The notes: generated by a model from the letters alone, not told the origin. A stretch of 37,581 nt of DNA from Desulfuromusa sp. (GCA_016744675.1 JADGDX010000026.1:1-37581), one strand, 5' to 3'. Counted from the first letter of the stretch, positions 26,305 to 34,519 are shown. Numbers and translations: made by a program.

Positions 26305-27879
26305 ATGCAATTAAAAACAAAACTGATCCTCCTGACCAGCTTGGTGGTTTGTCTTTCTTATGGGGTGACCTTTTATCGAACCTCCAGTTTTCAGGAAGAG
26401 TTGGTCGTTGAGCAAGCAACCCAACAAGCAAAAATGCTCTTTAATCAAATCCGCCTGACACGGCAGTGGGTTTCGGACCATAACGGCCTTTTTTTCGTCA
26501 AGACTTCTGGAGTGGAGAGCAATCCTTTTCTTCCCCATGGGGAAATTCAGGACAGTGAGGGAAACTGGTTAGTCAAGCGTAACCCAGCAATGGTAACTCG
26601 CGAACTGTCGGTGTACGCCGCACGGGAAGGGATGGGGCAATTTAATGTCACCAGCATGAATCCACTCAATCCTGATAATGCCCCCGATGATTTTGAACAG
26701 CGCAGTCTGGTTAAATTTGGCTCTGGTGCAAATGAAGCCATTGAGATCGAAAAAATTGAGGGAAAGCACCGCCTTCGCTATATGGCACCTTTGATTGTCG
26801 ATAACAACTGCCTCGACTGCCACGATAATCAAGGCTATGTCCTTGGTGACATTCGTGGTGGAATGAATGTCACTGTCCCAATGGATTGGGCTTATGCAGA
26901 GATAAAAGAGAACAATCTCATGCTGTTGGGGATCGCTTTAGTAACGATTATTATTGTCTCTATCACCATTTACCTGTTGTTTGATTCACTGGTGGCGAGA
27001 CGCTTAAAGTTATTGACAGATACGATGGATAGTTATCCTGATGAATCGGTCAGGGGACAGTTTCTTGGGATAGAAATAAATGATGAGATTGGGGTTTTGA
27101 ATAAGCACTTTCGTGAGCTTTGCGATCGTTTTGAGATATCTCAAAACGATTTGAATGAAACCCGTGAGCAGGTTTTCCGCAATGAGAAGCAGGCGGCATT
27201 AGGGCGGCTAGTTGCAGGGATTTCTCACGAAATCAACAATCCCCTCGGAGGAATGCAGAACTGTATTCAAACCATGCAGCGGAATATGGATCACCCCGAT
27301 TTGCAGGATCGTTATCTGACATTGCTGAACCAGGGTCTGCAACGCATTAAAGAAACTGTCCGACAATTGTTGAGTATCGGCAGGAAAGAGCCTCTCGAGA
27401 TAAAAACGGGAGATCTCGACATGATAATTCGAGATTGTTTTGAGCTGACCTGCGTGGGGCAAAAGCAAATAGAGCTTAATTTCGAACTTGGGGTTGGTCA
27501 GCCTGTGACGACCGGGATCGAGGCTTTACGTCAGGTGGTGTTGAATCTAGCGGGGAATGCCGTTCAGGCGATTGGTAAAAATATCGGTGTTATTACAGTG
27601 GCTAGTTCTTTAAGTCGTGACAAAAAAACGATGTATCTTGAGATCTCTGATACCGGTCCTGGGATAGAAGCGGAATACTTAGATAAAATATTTGAACCAT
27701 TTTTTACGACCAAAGAAGTTGGGGAAGGAACGGGTTTGGGTTTGTCCGTTTCTCACTCTTTGATCAAGCGTTTAGGGGGGGAGTTTTCAGCAAAAAATAA
27801 TCCTGATAAGGGGGCTTGTTTTGCTTTGATGATCCCTTTGCAACAATCACCCGATAACGAGGCAAAGGGCAAAAAATGA
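26305..27879 (+). CDS. Sensor histidine kinase with heme-binding (DUF3365/Tll0287-like) sensor domain
   Basis: A 524-residue membrane kinase. The first helix spans 5-24. The periplasmic part (about 25-203) ends in NNCLDCHDNQGYVLGDIRGG, whose CLDCH (169-173) is a c-type heme site in a DUF3365-like domain. A second helix (about 204-226), a HAMP-like linker and a coiled stretch follow. The HisKA box GISHEINNPLGG has His308, and the ATPase has NLAGNAVQAIG, DTGPGI and GTGLGLSVS. The ATG at 26305 is chosen with AGGA upstream, because the GTG at 26239 overlaps an enhancer site. The kinase presumably senses redox state or a heme ligand such as NO or nitrite; this is inference. It overlaps the regulator gene by four bases. 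Confidence 0.9.
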   Translation: MQLKTKLILLTSLVVCLSYGVTFYRTSSFQEELVVEQATQQAKMLFNQIRLTRQWVSDHNGLFFVKTSGVESNPFLPHGEIQDSEGNWLVKRNPAMVTRELSVYAAREGMGQFNVTSMNPLNPDNAPDDFEQRSLVKFGSGANEAIEIEKIEGKHRLRYMAPLIVDNNCLDCHDNQGYVLGDIRGGMNVTVPMDWAYAEIKENNLMLLGIALVTIIIVSITIYLLFDSLVARRLKLLTDTMDSYPDESVRGQFLGIEINDEIGVLNKHFRELCDRFEISQNDLNETREQVFRNEKQAALGRLVAGISHEINNPLGGMQNCIQTMQRNMDHPDLQDRYLTLLNQGLQRIKETVRQLLSIGRKEPLEIKTGDLDMIIRDCFELTCVGQKQIELNFELGVGQPVTTGIEALRQVVLNLAGNAVQAIGKNIGVITVASSLSRDKKTMYLEISDTGPGIEAEYLDKIFEPFFTTKEVGEGTGLGLSVSHSLIKRLGGEFSAKNNPDKGACFALMIPLQQSPDNEAKGKK

Positions 27880-29210
27880 TCGCTCGAATTCTAGTTGCTG
27901 AAGATGAAGATATTATGCGTATAACCGTTCTTGATCACTTACGCAATCAAGGGTGGCAGGTCGATGAGGCAACGAATGGGTGTGAGGCGTTAGATCTGGT
28001 CAGATACAATCGTTATGACCTGATTGTATCTGATATTCGGATGCCAGGGCTTGATGGTGAGCAGCTTCTTGACGAGGTAAAGCAGCTGGCCCCGCGGACT
28101 GAAATGATTCTTATGACGGCTCATGGGAATACCGATGATGCTATAAATTGTTTAAAAAAAGGGGCTGCCGATTATATTTTAAAACCCTTTGATCTTGATG
28201 ATTTAACTTTCCGGGTTCAGCGTTTGCTGAATATCCTGGCGATCAAAGCACGCTGTGTGTCACTGGAAAGTTGTTGTGGGCAGCGTCATCCTCTGATCGG
28301 ATCAAGTGCTCCGATGCAGCGCTTACTCAGTTTGATCAGCCAGGTCACACAGACAGATTCGACAGTACTTATCCAAGGAGAAAGCGGCACCGGAAAAGAG
28401 TTGGTCGCTGCTGCGATCCATTACGAAAGTCGCCGCGAAGATAAAGCGTATGTCCGAGTCAATTGTGCGGCGATCCCGGCCGGATTGATGGAAACAGAGT
28501 TGTTTGGCCACGAAAAAGGGGCATTTACCGGAGCAGATCAACTCTCAATTGGAAAGTTTGAATTGGCAGATCAGGGGACGATTCTTCTCGATGAAGTCGG
28601 AGATATGCCACTTGCTTTACAAGTTAAATTGCTGAGGGTTTTGCAGGAGCAAGAAATAGAACGGGTTGGGGGGAAGGCTCCCATTAAGATTGACGTTAGG
28701 GTCCTTTGTGCGACGACAAAAAACCTCGCCGAAGAGGTGAAGAAGGGAACTTTTCGTGAAGATCTCTACTATCGTCTTCAGGTCATTCCGATTGTCGTTC
28801 CAACCTTAAGAGAGAGATTCGATGATATCGGGGAGTTGACCGGTTTCTTCCTGGAAAAATTTGGTGAAGAGAGAGGTTTGACTTTTACTTTAACCAAAGA
28901 TGCAACTCAGGCTTTTAAAAACTACCCGTTTCCAGGAAATATTCGTGAACTTCGAAATATTTTGGAACGGATGACAGTTCTTGCCCCCGCTCCGGAGATT
29001 CAGATATGGGATCTTCCGATTGAGATTCGTGGAGTCAAGGAGGAAACGGAAGAGGAGACGGGAAACCTTGCTGCTGCAGTTGCGGCTGCGGAGAAGAAAT
29101 GTATCCGAGGTGCTTTGGTGAAAACGAGTGGGAACAAAACTGAGGCCGCTGCACTCCTCGGGATTAGTCGGAAAAATTTGTGGGAAAAAACGAAGCAATA
29201 TCAGTTGTGA
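27876..29210 (+). CDS. NtrC-family sigma-54-dependent response regulator
   Basis: A 444-residue regulator. The receiver domain (about 4-115) has the acidic pair near residue 10 and phospho-acceptor Asp53 in VSDIRMPGLDG. The AAA+ domain has Walker A GESGTGKE (168-175), the sigma-54 contact loop GAFTGA (215-220), Walker B ILLDEVGDM and an arginine-finger region REDLYYRL. The C-terminus is a Fis-type helix-turn-helix, GNKTEAAALLGISRKNLWEK. It overlaps the kinase gene (ATGA), so they form a pair. Its likely target is the sigma-54 promoter at 26141, through the GTTACC-N4-GGTAGC sites. Confidence 0.95.
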   Translation: MIARILVAEDEDIMRITVLDHLRNQGWQVDEATNGCEALDLVRYNRYDLIVSDIRMPGLDGEQLLDEVKQLAPRTEMILMTAHGNTDDAINCLKKGAADYILKPFDLDDLTFRVQRLLNILAIKARCVSLESCCGQRHPLIGSSAPMQRLLSLISQVTQTDSTVLIQGESGTGKELVAAAIHYESRREDKAYVRVNCAAIPAGLMETELFGHEKGAFTGADQLSIGKFELADQGTILLDEVGDMPLALQVKLLRVLQEQEIERVGGKAPIKIDVRVLCATTKNLAEEVKKGTFREDLYYRLQVIPIVVPTLRERFDDIGELTGFFLEKFGEERGLTFTLTKDATQAFKNYPFPGNIRELRNILERMTVLAPAPEIQIWDLPIEIRGVKEETEEETGNLAAAVAAAEKKCIRGALVKTSGNKTEAAALLGISRKNLWEKTKQYQL

Positions 29211-29225
29211 TGGCTTCAACAACAA

Positions 29226-29241
29226 TTTACCTATTGGTAGG
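29226..29241. promoter_or_regulatory. Third copy of the TTACC-N4-GGTAG site
   Basis: TTTACC-TATT-GGTAGG lies between the regulator stop and the YciI-like gene. The inner TTACC-N4-GGTAG is identical in the two enhancer sites at 26207-26256. No -24/-12 promoter is seen beside it, so it could be an operator or chance. Confidence 0.45.
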
Positions 29242-29255
29242 AAGGAATTGAAACG

Positions 29256-29531
29256 ATGCTTTTTGTTATTCGCTGTCTCGATAAAAAAGATCATTTGCCT
29301 GTTCGTCAGGAGAACCGTCCGGCACATGTGGAGTACTTGAAAAGTTTTGGTGAAAAGCTTGTCGGAGCCGGAGCTATATTAGATGAAGATGAGTCCATGT
29401 GCGGCTCAGTTGTGATCCTTGATTTGGGAGATAAATCAGAGGCCGAAGCTTTTGCTGCCGGAGATCCGTATGCTAAAGCGGGTTTGTTTGAGTCGGCAAC
29501 GATTGATCACTGGAATAAAGTCTTGCCTTAA
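29256..29531 (+). CDS. YciI-like (YCII domain) protein
   Basis: A 91-residue protein of the YCII family, a small dimeric alpha/beta barrel related to ferredoxin-like folds. The start FVIRCLDKKDH, the RPAHVEYLKSF helix and the AFAAGDPYAKAGLFESATI segment with His/Asp candidates are typical. The biochemical role of the family is poorly defined; some members are dehydrochlorinases or small-molecule enzymes. AGGAA lies ten bases before the ATG. It follows the response regulator by 45 bases and could be co-transcribed. A bidirectional terminator separates it from mobA. Confidence 0.88.
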   Translation: MLFVIRCLDKKDHLPVRQENRPAHVEYLKSFGEKLVGAGAILDEDESMCGSVVILDLGDKSEAEAFAAGDPYAKAGLFESATIDHWNKVLP

Positions 29532-29571
29532 TTGTCTCATCTAGATAAGCCCCGTTAAGAAGATATGAACT

Positions 29572-29602
29572 AAAAAGACTGCTATCAACAGTAGTCTTTT
29601 TC
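29572..29602. terminator. Bidirectional terminator between yciI-like and mobA genes
   Basis: AAAAAGACT (29572-29580) pairs with AGTCTTTTT (29593-29601) across a 12-base loop. The A-run on one side and T-run on the other serve both converging genes. Confidence 0.85.
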
Positions 29603-30221
29603 AGTCTTTGACGGCCCCCTTTGCTTTGCTTTCCTTGAGGTTGTCTAACTGCGCCGGAGTGTTGAGATTGACAAGGGTCCGTTTCCAGTCACAGAGGTGT
29701 TGCTGAGGATCAAGGGCGTAAATCTGAATGCGTTGATAAAAATCATAAATGCGATACTGGTTTTTCTGTAACATGTGCTCCATCTGGACCAGGCAGCTTT
29801 TGTGGTAAAGGGCAAATACCGGTTCGTAACCATCCTTAGTGCGAGGGACAACAGCATCAACTCCATGACGATGCTGTAACAACAGGGCGACCATTCTGGC
29901 GTTGGGATAAGGCATATCGCACGGAGCAACAAAAATCCAATCTGTTTGTGCTTTTTGCAGGCCGGTATAGAGACCGCCGAGCGCACTTCCAGGATAGGTG
30001 TCGGGGATCGCCGGGATGTCTGCGGTCGCTAGGTCGGGGCGATCCCCGGCAATCATAACCGTGTTAAAAAACTGCTTTAATAAGTCGAGAGAGTGTTGAA
30101 ACAATGGTTGGCCATTGAATTCTAGGAGAGCCTTGTCTTGCCCCATGCGGAGGCTTTTCCCCCCTGCCAACAAAACACCGGTTACGTCTGTGTGTTTGTG
30201 TTGTTGATTTGTGATATGCAT
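29601..30221 (-). CDS. mobA: Molybdenum cofactor guanylyltransferase MobA
   Basis: A 206-residue nucleotidyltransferase that attaches GMP to molybdopterin to make the guanine dinucleotide cofactor. The motif GVLLAGGKSLRMGQDKALL near the N-terminus, IAGDRP, the metal-binding region APCDMPY and KDGYEPVFALYH are typical. The ATG at 30219-30221 gives normal length; a start 13 codons earlier (30260) adds an atypical hydrophobic stretch and lacks a ribosome site. It is divergent from the tungstate transporter genes, which fits supply of Mo/W-bis-MGD enzymes such as formate dehydrogenases or nitrate reductases located elsewhere. Confidence 0.92.
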   Translation of the reverse strand: MHITNQQHKHTDVTGVLLAGGKSLRMGQDKALLEFNGQPLFQHSLDLLKQFFNTVMIAGDRPDLATADIPAIPDTYPGSALGGLYTGLQKAQTDWIFVAPCDMPYPNARMVALLLQHRHGVDAVVPRTKDGYEPVFALYHKSCLVQMEHMLQKNQYRIYDFYQRIQIYALDPQQHLCDWKRTLVNLNTPAQLDNLKESKAKGAVKD

Positions 30222-30582
30222 AACGATTTTCTCTAAAAAGCACCAGTAGAACAGGTGCATCGCGTGAATACTTGCCCTTGTATCGGTCCCCTTATCCCAT
30301 TAAAATACAAAGAAAGCTTTATTTTAGTTGTTTAGAAGTGATGAGTTTTGAGAGCGGATGAATTTCCCCATGTTACCAAATGGTCGCTTCTTTTCAAGTT
30401 GTAAGATAACAGTAGGGCGGAAATTTCCAGAAACTACCAGTTACCTATTAATTGATTGCTGAAACAGAAGTAATTTGCAATTATTATTCGTTATCTTGTC
30501 GGCTTGAAGCCAGTCTTCTGATTGTTTTGTTAGAGAAAATGGACATCATCTTTTAGCAAGTGAGCTTAAGGAAAAGTACTCA
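30222..30582. other. Divergent spacer between mobA and tupA
   Basis: No gene is seen in this 361-base stretch. It holds GTTACC-AAAT-GGTCGC at 30372-30387, one base off the enhancer-type sites at 26207-26256. A CTACCAGTTACC half-site pair follows near 30434-30445. No clear sigma-54 or sigma-70 promoter and no recognisable Moco/Tuco riboswitch could be identified by eye. Confidence 0.4.
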
Positions 30583-31383
30583 ATGAAAAATATCACTGCC
30601 CTCATATTTCTTCTCAGCATTTTTTTCACTGCGGACTCTGTTATGGCAGTCGAGCATCTGCGTTTAGCCACAACTACTTCAACGGAAAATTCTGGTTTAA
30701 TCGAGGAACTTCTTCCGCCGTTTGAACAAATCAACAATTGCAAGGTCGATGTCATTGCTGTTGGAACAGGTAAAGCGATCAAGCTCGGAGAGACCGGAGA
30801 TGTTGATATTATTCTGGTCCATGCACGTAGCAAAGAGGACAAGTTTGTCGTAGATGGTTTTGGTGTTGATCGTCGTGATGTCATGTACAACGATTTTATT
30901 GTTCTGGGGCCCACAGGGGATCCGGCTGGGATTAAAGGGCAAGATGATGTTGCCGCTGCAATGGAGAAAATTGCTGCAGCGAAGTCAACCTTCGTCTCTC
31001 GTGGCGATGATTCTGGAACGCATACTCGGGAACTTCAGCTCTGGTCATTAGCCAATATTGTCCCTGCAGGGAATTGGTACTTAGAATCCGGTCGGGGAAT
31101 GGGAGAAGTCATTATTATGGCCGGAGAGCGACACGGTTATACGTTGTCTGATCGAGGCACTTACCTTGCGTTTAAAGACAAAACGCCATTGCAGATTGTG
31201 GTTGAAGGGGACTCTCGATTATTTAATCCATACGGGGTCATTATGGTGAATCCGCAGCGTCATCCACATGTTAAAAAGGACCTCGGTCGGAAGTTTATGG
31301 ACTATTTAACCGGGAAGCAGGCCCGGACATTGATCACTGATTTTCGTAAGGGTGGCGAGCAACTCTTTTATGTTGCAGAGTAG
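30583..31383 (+). CDS. tupA: Tungstate ABC transporter substrate-binding protein TupA
   Basis: A 266-residue periplasmic binding protein with signal peptide about 1-22 (SVMA). The oxyanion-binding motif TTTSTENSGL appears at about 29-38, followed by VGTGKAIKLGETGDVDIILVHA and VSRGDDSGTHTRELQLW, all typical of TupA/WtpA-like tungstate binders and distinct from ModA. AAGG precedes the ATG. tupB and tupC follow directly. It feeds tungsten to molybdopterin enzymes. Confidence 0.93.
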   Translation: MKNITALIFLLSIFFTADSVMAVEHLRLATTTSTENSGLIEELLPPFEQINNCKVDVIAVGTGKAIKLGETGDVDIILVHARSKEDKFVVDGFGVDRRDVMYNDFIVLGPTGDPAGIKGQDDVAAAMEKIAAAKSTFVSRGDDSGTHTRELQLWSLANIVPAGNWYLESGRGMGEVIIMAGERHGYTLSDRGTYLAFKDKTPLQIVVEGDSRLFNPYGVIMVNPQRHPHVKKDLGRKFMDYLTGKQARTLITDFRKGGEQLFYVAE

Positions 31384-31393
31384 GTAGCTGTCC

Positions 31394-32080
31394 TTGAGCT
31401 TTTTGTACGATTCATTTCAGCTGGCAATGAAGCTGATCTTCAGCTTTGATGGCGAAGTCCTGACGACTGTTTGGACTTCGCTGTATACATCCTCAATTGC
31501 CATTCTCCTTGCCTCTCTGATTGGGATACCAGTAGGGCTATCTCTGGGAACTTGTCGCTTTCGTGGGCAGAGAATCCTAATTACATTGTTGAACACATTG
31601 ATGGCACTACCAACGGTTGTGATTGGTTTATTGTTATTTGGAATTCTTAGCCGGCAAGGGCCCCTAGGCCATTTGAGTCTGCTTTTTACTCCTGTTGCAA
31701 TGATCTTGGGACAAGTGATTCTCGCCACACCGATTGTTGCTAATTATGTTCATGCCGCTGTTGCCGGGGCAGACAACCGAATTATGGCAACGGCCCTGAC
31801 ACTGGGGGCCTCTCGTCGACAAGCTGCTTTGCAGTTATTGCAGGAAGTCCGCTTTGGAGTGATGGCTGCTGTGATCGCTGGCTTTGGCCGAGTGATTGCT
31901 GAGGTTGGTGTGGCGATGATGCTTGGGGGGAATATCCGTGGAACAACCCGGACAATGACGACCGCTATCGCTCTGGAAACGAGCAAGGGCGAGTTTGCTT
32001 TCGGTTTGTCTCTTGGCCTTGTGCTGATGGCTGTGGCTCTGTTTGTTAATCTCGGACTTAACTTTTTCCAACAACGGTAA
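31394..32080 (+). CDS. tupB: Tungstate ABC transporter permease TupB
   Basis: A 228-residue inner-membrane permease with about five helices. The coupling loop reads MATALTLGASRRQAALQLLQEV, and the downstream helix contains GFGRVIAEVGVAMMLGGNIRG, both characteristic of TupB. The reading frame opens with TTG at 31394; an internal ATG at 31427 is the alternative start. It lies ten bases after tupA and four before tupC, as one operon. Confidence 0.92.
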   Translation: MSFLYDSFQLAMKLIFSFDGEVLTTVWTSLYTSSIAILLASLIGIPVGLSLGTCRFRGQRILITLLNTLMALPTVVIGLLLFGILSRQGPLGHLSLLFTPVAMILGQVILATPIVANYVHAAVAGADNRIMATALTLGASRRQAALQLLQEVRFGVMAAVIAGFGRVIAEVGVAMMLGGNIRGTTRTMTTAIALETSKGEFAFGLSLGLVLMAVALFVNLGLNFFQQR

Positions 32081-32084
32081 GGCG

Positions 32085-32744
32085 ATGGCAACGATTTATT
32101 CTCTAAATCATATTGAAGTCTTCCTTGGTGAATCCTTTTGTCTAACGGTTCCTCATCTCGATTTTGAATCGGGGGAAATTCATGTTGTGACCGGATCAAA
32201 TGGCGCGGGTAAAAGTACTTTGCTGCGGACGTTAGCGTTGTTAACTGTGCCTCAAAAAGGAACTCTGTCTTTTATGGGGGAGAATGTTGAAATGTCTGGC
32301 CGTGGTTTACTTCAACAAAGACAGAAAATAACCCTTGTTGAGCAATCCCCCTATCTGTTGCAGGGAACAGTTTTTACTAACCTTGCCTTTGGTTTGAAAG
32401 TTCGAGGTTTTCAGCGTGAAGAGCTACGAGATAGAGTTACAAAAGGACTAGCTGAGGTTGGTTTAGAAAACTTTTCTAAGCACCGGGTCAAAGAGCTTTC
32501 GGGAGGGGAAGTTCAACGGGTGGCTCTAGCGCGCGCCATCGTATTGAATCCCACTGTTTTGCTCCTTGATGAGCCGACGGCAAACATTGATAGCTCTGGC
32601 GTATCTGGGTTTGAAGAACTTATTTGTCGTCTCTCTGATTCTGGGATGACAGTTATCATGTCGACTCATGATTCCACTCAGGCAGAACGTTTTAATGGGA
32701 AAAAAATCCGGATAAATGAAGGGCAAGTTCTCGAAATTTCATAG
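32085..32744 (+). CDS. tupC: Tungstate ABC transporter ATP-binding protein TupC
   Basis: A 219-residue ABC ATPase. Walker A is GSNGAGKST, the Q-loop VEQSPYLLQG, the signature LSGGEVQRVALARA, Walker B VLLLDEP and the switch His is in STHD. The ATG at 32085 follows TAAGG; a frame opening at 32043 overlaps tupB and is less likely. It energises TupB for tungstate uptake. Confidence 0.92.
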   Translation: MATIYSLNHIEVFLGESFCLTVPHLDFESGEIHVVTGSNGAGKSTLLRTLALLTVPQKGTLSFMGENVEMSGRGLLQQRQKITLVEQSPYLLQGTVFTNLAFGLKVRGFQREELRDRVTKGLAEVGLENFSKHRVKELSGGEVQRVALARAIVLNPTVLLLDEPTANIDSSGVSGFEELICRLSDSGMTVIMSTHDSTQAERFNGKKIRINEGQVLEIS

Positions 32745-32762
32745 TTTGTGGAGGTTGCTCCT

Positions 32763-32817
32763 GATTTATCGAGGACCCTTCTTGTTGCTTGTACTATCTC
32801 TTACTTCTCGATAAATC
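32763..32817. repeat. 11-base inverted repeat after tupC
   Basis: GATTTATCGAG (32763-32773) and CTCGATAAATC (32807-32817) are perfect inverted copies 33 bases apart. It lies between the converging tupC and lysE-type genes and could be a weak terminator or an element scar. Confidence 0.55.
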
Positions 32818-32908
32818 AATATTTTTTAATCGTCTATTTTAGTGTCGTATGGGAGGAAGGGTTTCGTAATTTAGACGCTGGAGTCTGTGAAGTTCTCTGG
32901 AAATTTTA

Positions 32909-33529
32909 TTACGGTAGAATGTGCAGCATCTGTAAACCATCATAAAAGAGTTTTCCTGCAAGAATGATCAAGCATAAACCAAGGCAGCGGAGAATTGTCC
33001 GGTAACTGCTTCCCGTGAGGAAAACCCTTGATTTCTCAGTGAGAAGAGCGACGCTAATTTTAGCCCCAATGAGACAAAGGTAAAAACCTCCTAAAAAAGC
33101 AAAACCGTATAATGGATCTCTATGCAGAGCATTTGTCATTGAGGGAGCGCCGATGCTGATCCAGAATAGATAGGGGTGTGGACTTAAAAAATTAGTGAGG
33201 ATTCCTTTTGTTAGTGATCTTGGTTTAACGGTTTCAAGATTCAGAACAATGCTTTGAGTTTTAAGGCCTTGCCAGCCAAGAAACAGCAGAAGCAACCCAC
33301 CGCCGAGAGAAATAAGTCCCAAAGCAGCATAGGAGTCAGTGAGTTTTGCTATGATAACGAGTGAGATCAGAACGATGGGTAGGTCAGTGATTATTGGAGC
33401 TAAAGCAACTTTGATTCCTGAACGGATATTATTCTGAAGAGTTTCAGAGATGACAAGGGTGAGTAGGGCCCCAGGGGCGAATCCTGCAGAAAGTCCGAGA
33501 ATGATGCCAATTGTGAGGAAGTGTATCAT
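32909..33529 (-). CDS. LysE/RhtB-family transporter
   Basis: A 206-residue membrane protein with about six hydrophobic segments. The N-terminal GLSAGFAPGALLTLVISETL and the central ILTNFLSPHPYLFWISIGAP match the LysE superfamily, which exports amino acids and related small molecules. It is third in the minus-strand run merR, thioesterase, lysE. In this setting it might export a product of acyl-CoA or amino-acid breakdown, but the substrate is not determined. The ATG at 33529 follows a GGAAAC stretch, a weak ribosome site. Confidence 0.88.
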   Translation of the reverse strand: MIHFLTIGIILGLSAGFAPGALLTLVISETLQNNIRSGIKVALAPIITDLPIVLISLVIIAKLTDSYAALGLISLGGGLLLLFLGWQGLKTQSIVLNLETVKPRSLTKGILTNFLSPHPYLFWISIGAPSMTNALHRDPLYGFAFLGGFYLCLIGAKISVALLTEKSRVFLTGSSYRTILRCLGLCLIILAGKLFYDGLQMLHILP

Positions 33530-33571
33530 CGCTTTGTTTCCTGTTGAATGTCTTCTCGGATGGGTTTGATT

Positions 33572-33970
33572 CTATTGGTTGAGGAAAACAGTTTTGATAG
33601 GTGCTGGGATAGCCACGGGTTTCCCTTTCTTTGGATCAAAGCAGACCATAACGGTTTTTGCTTCTGCAAAAGTTTTTTTGTTGCCATCGTGGATTAGATA
33701 ACTGAAGCCAAAACTGGAACGTTTGACTTGATCAACAGAAACGGTCACTTGCAGGGAATCATTTAACACAATCGGGAGGCGATAGTCACATTCGGCATGT
33801 GTGACTAAAAATGTCAGTTGGCCGTCGAGAAAATCCCCGAAACGTTCTTGAAAGAGTTTGATCCGGGCTGTTTCGAGATAGGTAAAGAAAACGGCATTGT
33901 TGACATGGCCATAAGCATCAAGGTCAGAAAAGCGAACCTCAATGGTGGTCGTGTATTTAAAATCGGACAT
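33572..33970 (-). CDS. 4-hydroxybenzoyl-CoA thioesterase-like (hotdog) acyl-CoA thioesterase
   Basis: A 132-residue single hotdog-domain protein. RFSDLDAYGHVNNAVFFTYLE carries the catalytic Asp and the His-Val-Asn-Asn motif of the 4HBT/YbgC group. It hydrolyses acyl-CoA thioesters; chain specificity cannot be read from sequence. It begins two bases after the merR stop, so the regulator and thioesterase are co-expressed. Its role is probably to relieve acyl-CoA excess or recycle CoA alongside beta-oxidation. Confidence 0.9.
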   Translation of the reverse strand: MSDFKYTTTIEVRFSDLDAYGHVNNAVFFTYLETARIKLFQERFGDFLDGQLTFLVTHAECDYRLPIVLNDSLQVTVSVDQVKRSSFGFSYLIHDGNKKTFAEAKTVMVCFDPKKGKPVAIPAPIKTVFLNQ

Positions 33971-33972
33971 CG

Positions 33973-34383
33973 CTAACTGACCTCAGAGGATTCGCCCTGA
34001 AGGATGTCAAAAATTCGCAAACGGTAATCGACTATTTCCTTTCGTAGTGAAGCCAAATTGGCAATTTTTTGATCAATCTTTCCGATATGGGTATCAAGAA
34101 TTTCCAAAAGCTTTGGTGTGATGGTTCCAAAAGATTGCTCATTGATGTCAAAGTTCTTGGCCAGTTCCTGCATCTCTTTGAGTGATATCCCAAGTTCTTT
34201 GAGCTTGAGAATAAATTTGAGTCTCAGAACATCGTCTCTGTTGTAGGTGCGAGTCCCACCTCCCAAGCGCTCAGTTGGGCCCATCAGGCCAATCTCTTCA
34301 TAGTAGCGGATGGTACGAGTGGTGATGCCAAGGTTTTTTGCTAATTGACCAATCTGGATTGATTTGCCAGCTTCTGTCTGCAT
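33973..34383 (-). CDS. MerR-family regulator, LiuR-like (acyl-CoA metabolism)
   Basis: A 136-residue MerR-type regulator. IQIGQLAKNLGITTRTIRYYEEIGLM is the winged helix region, followed by GGTRTYNRDDVLRLKFILKLKELG and a dimerisation coiled coil (about 95-125). There are no cysteines, so it is not a metal or thiol sensor. Family relatives next to acyl-CoA genes (LiuR type) respond to acyl-CoA intermediates. The ATG at 34383 follows an operator-like ATTACGTAAAGGTCAT by a few bases, suggesting autoregulation. Divergent is the ETF-oxidoreductase operon. It is the best candidate for binding the TTGACCTTTACGTAAAGG sites in this window. Confidence 0.9.
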   Translation of the reverse strand: MQTEAGKSIQIGQLAKNLGITTRTIRYYEEIGLMGPTERLGGGTRTYNRDDVLRLKFILKLKELGISLKEMQELAKNFDINEQSFGTITPKLLEILDTHIGKIDQKIANLASLRKEIVDYRLRIFDILQGESSEVS

Positions 34384-34388
34384 AATAG

Positions 34389-34404
34389 ATGACCTTTACG
34401 TAAT
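34389..34404. promoter_or_regulatory. MerR-like operator at the merR start
   Basis: ATGACCTTTACGTAAT shares ACCTTTACGTAA with the site before the DUF1302 gene. It ends five bases upstream of the merR start codon on the minus strand. Confidence 0.6.
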
Positions 34405-34519
34405 ATTTTTAATATGAGTATCATCCTTGTCTTTGGCCTGTCAATAATCATATAACTCTTTGCAGACACAGAGAAAATTGAGACATTGAAAATATAATAG
34501 AATGTTGTTATATTTTGTA

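Noticed and set aside
32748..32945. 65-codon plus-strand frame after tupC
   Set aside because: No ribosome site, low-complexity translation, and it overlaps the 3' end of the LysE-type gene on the other strand.
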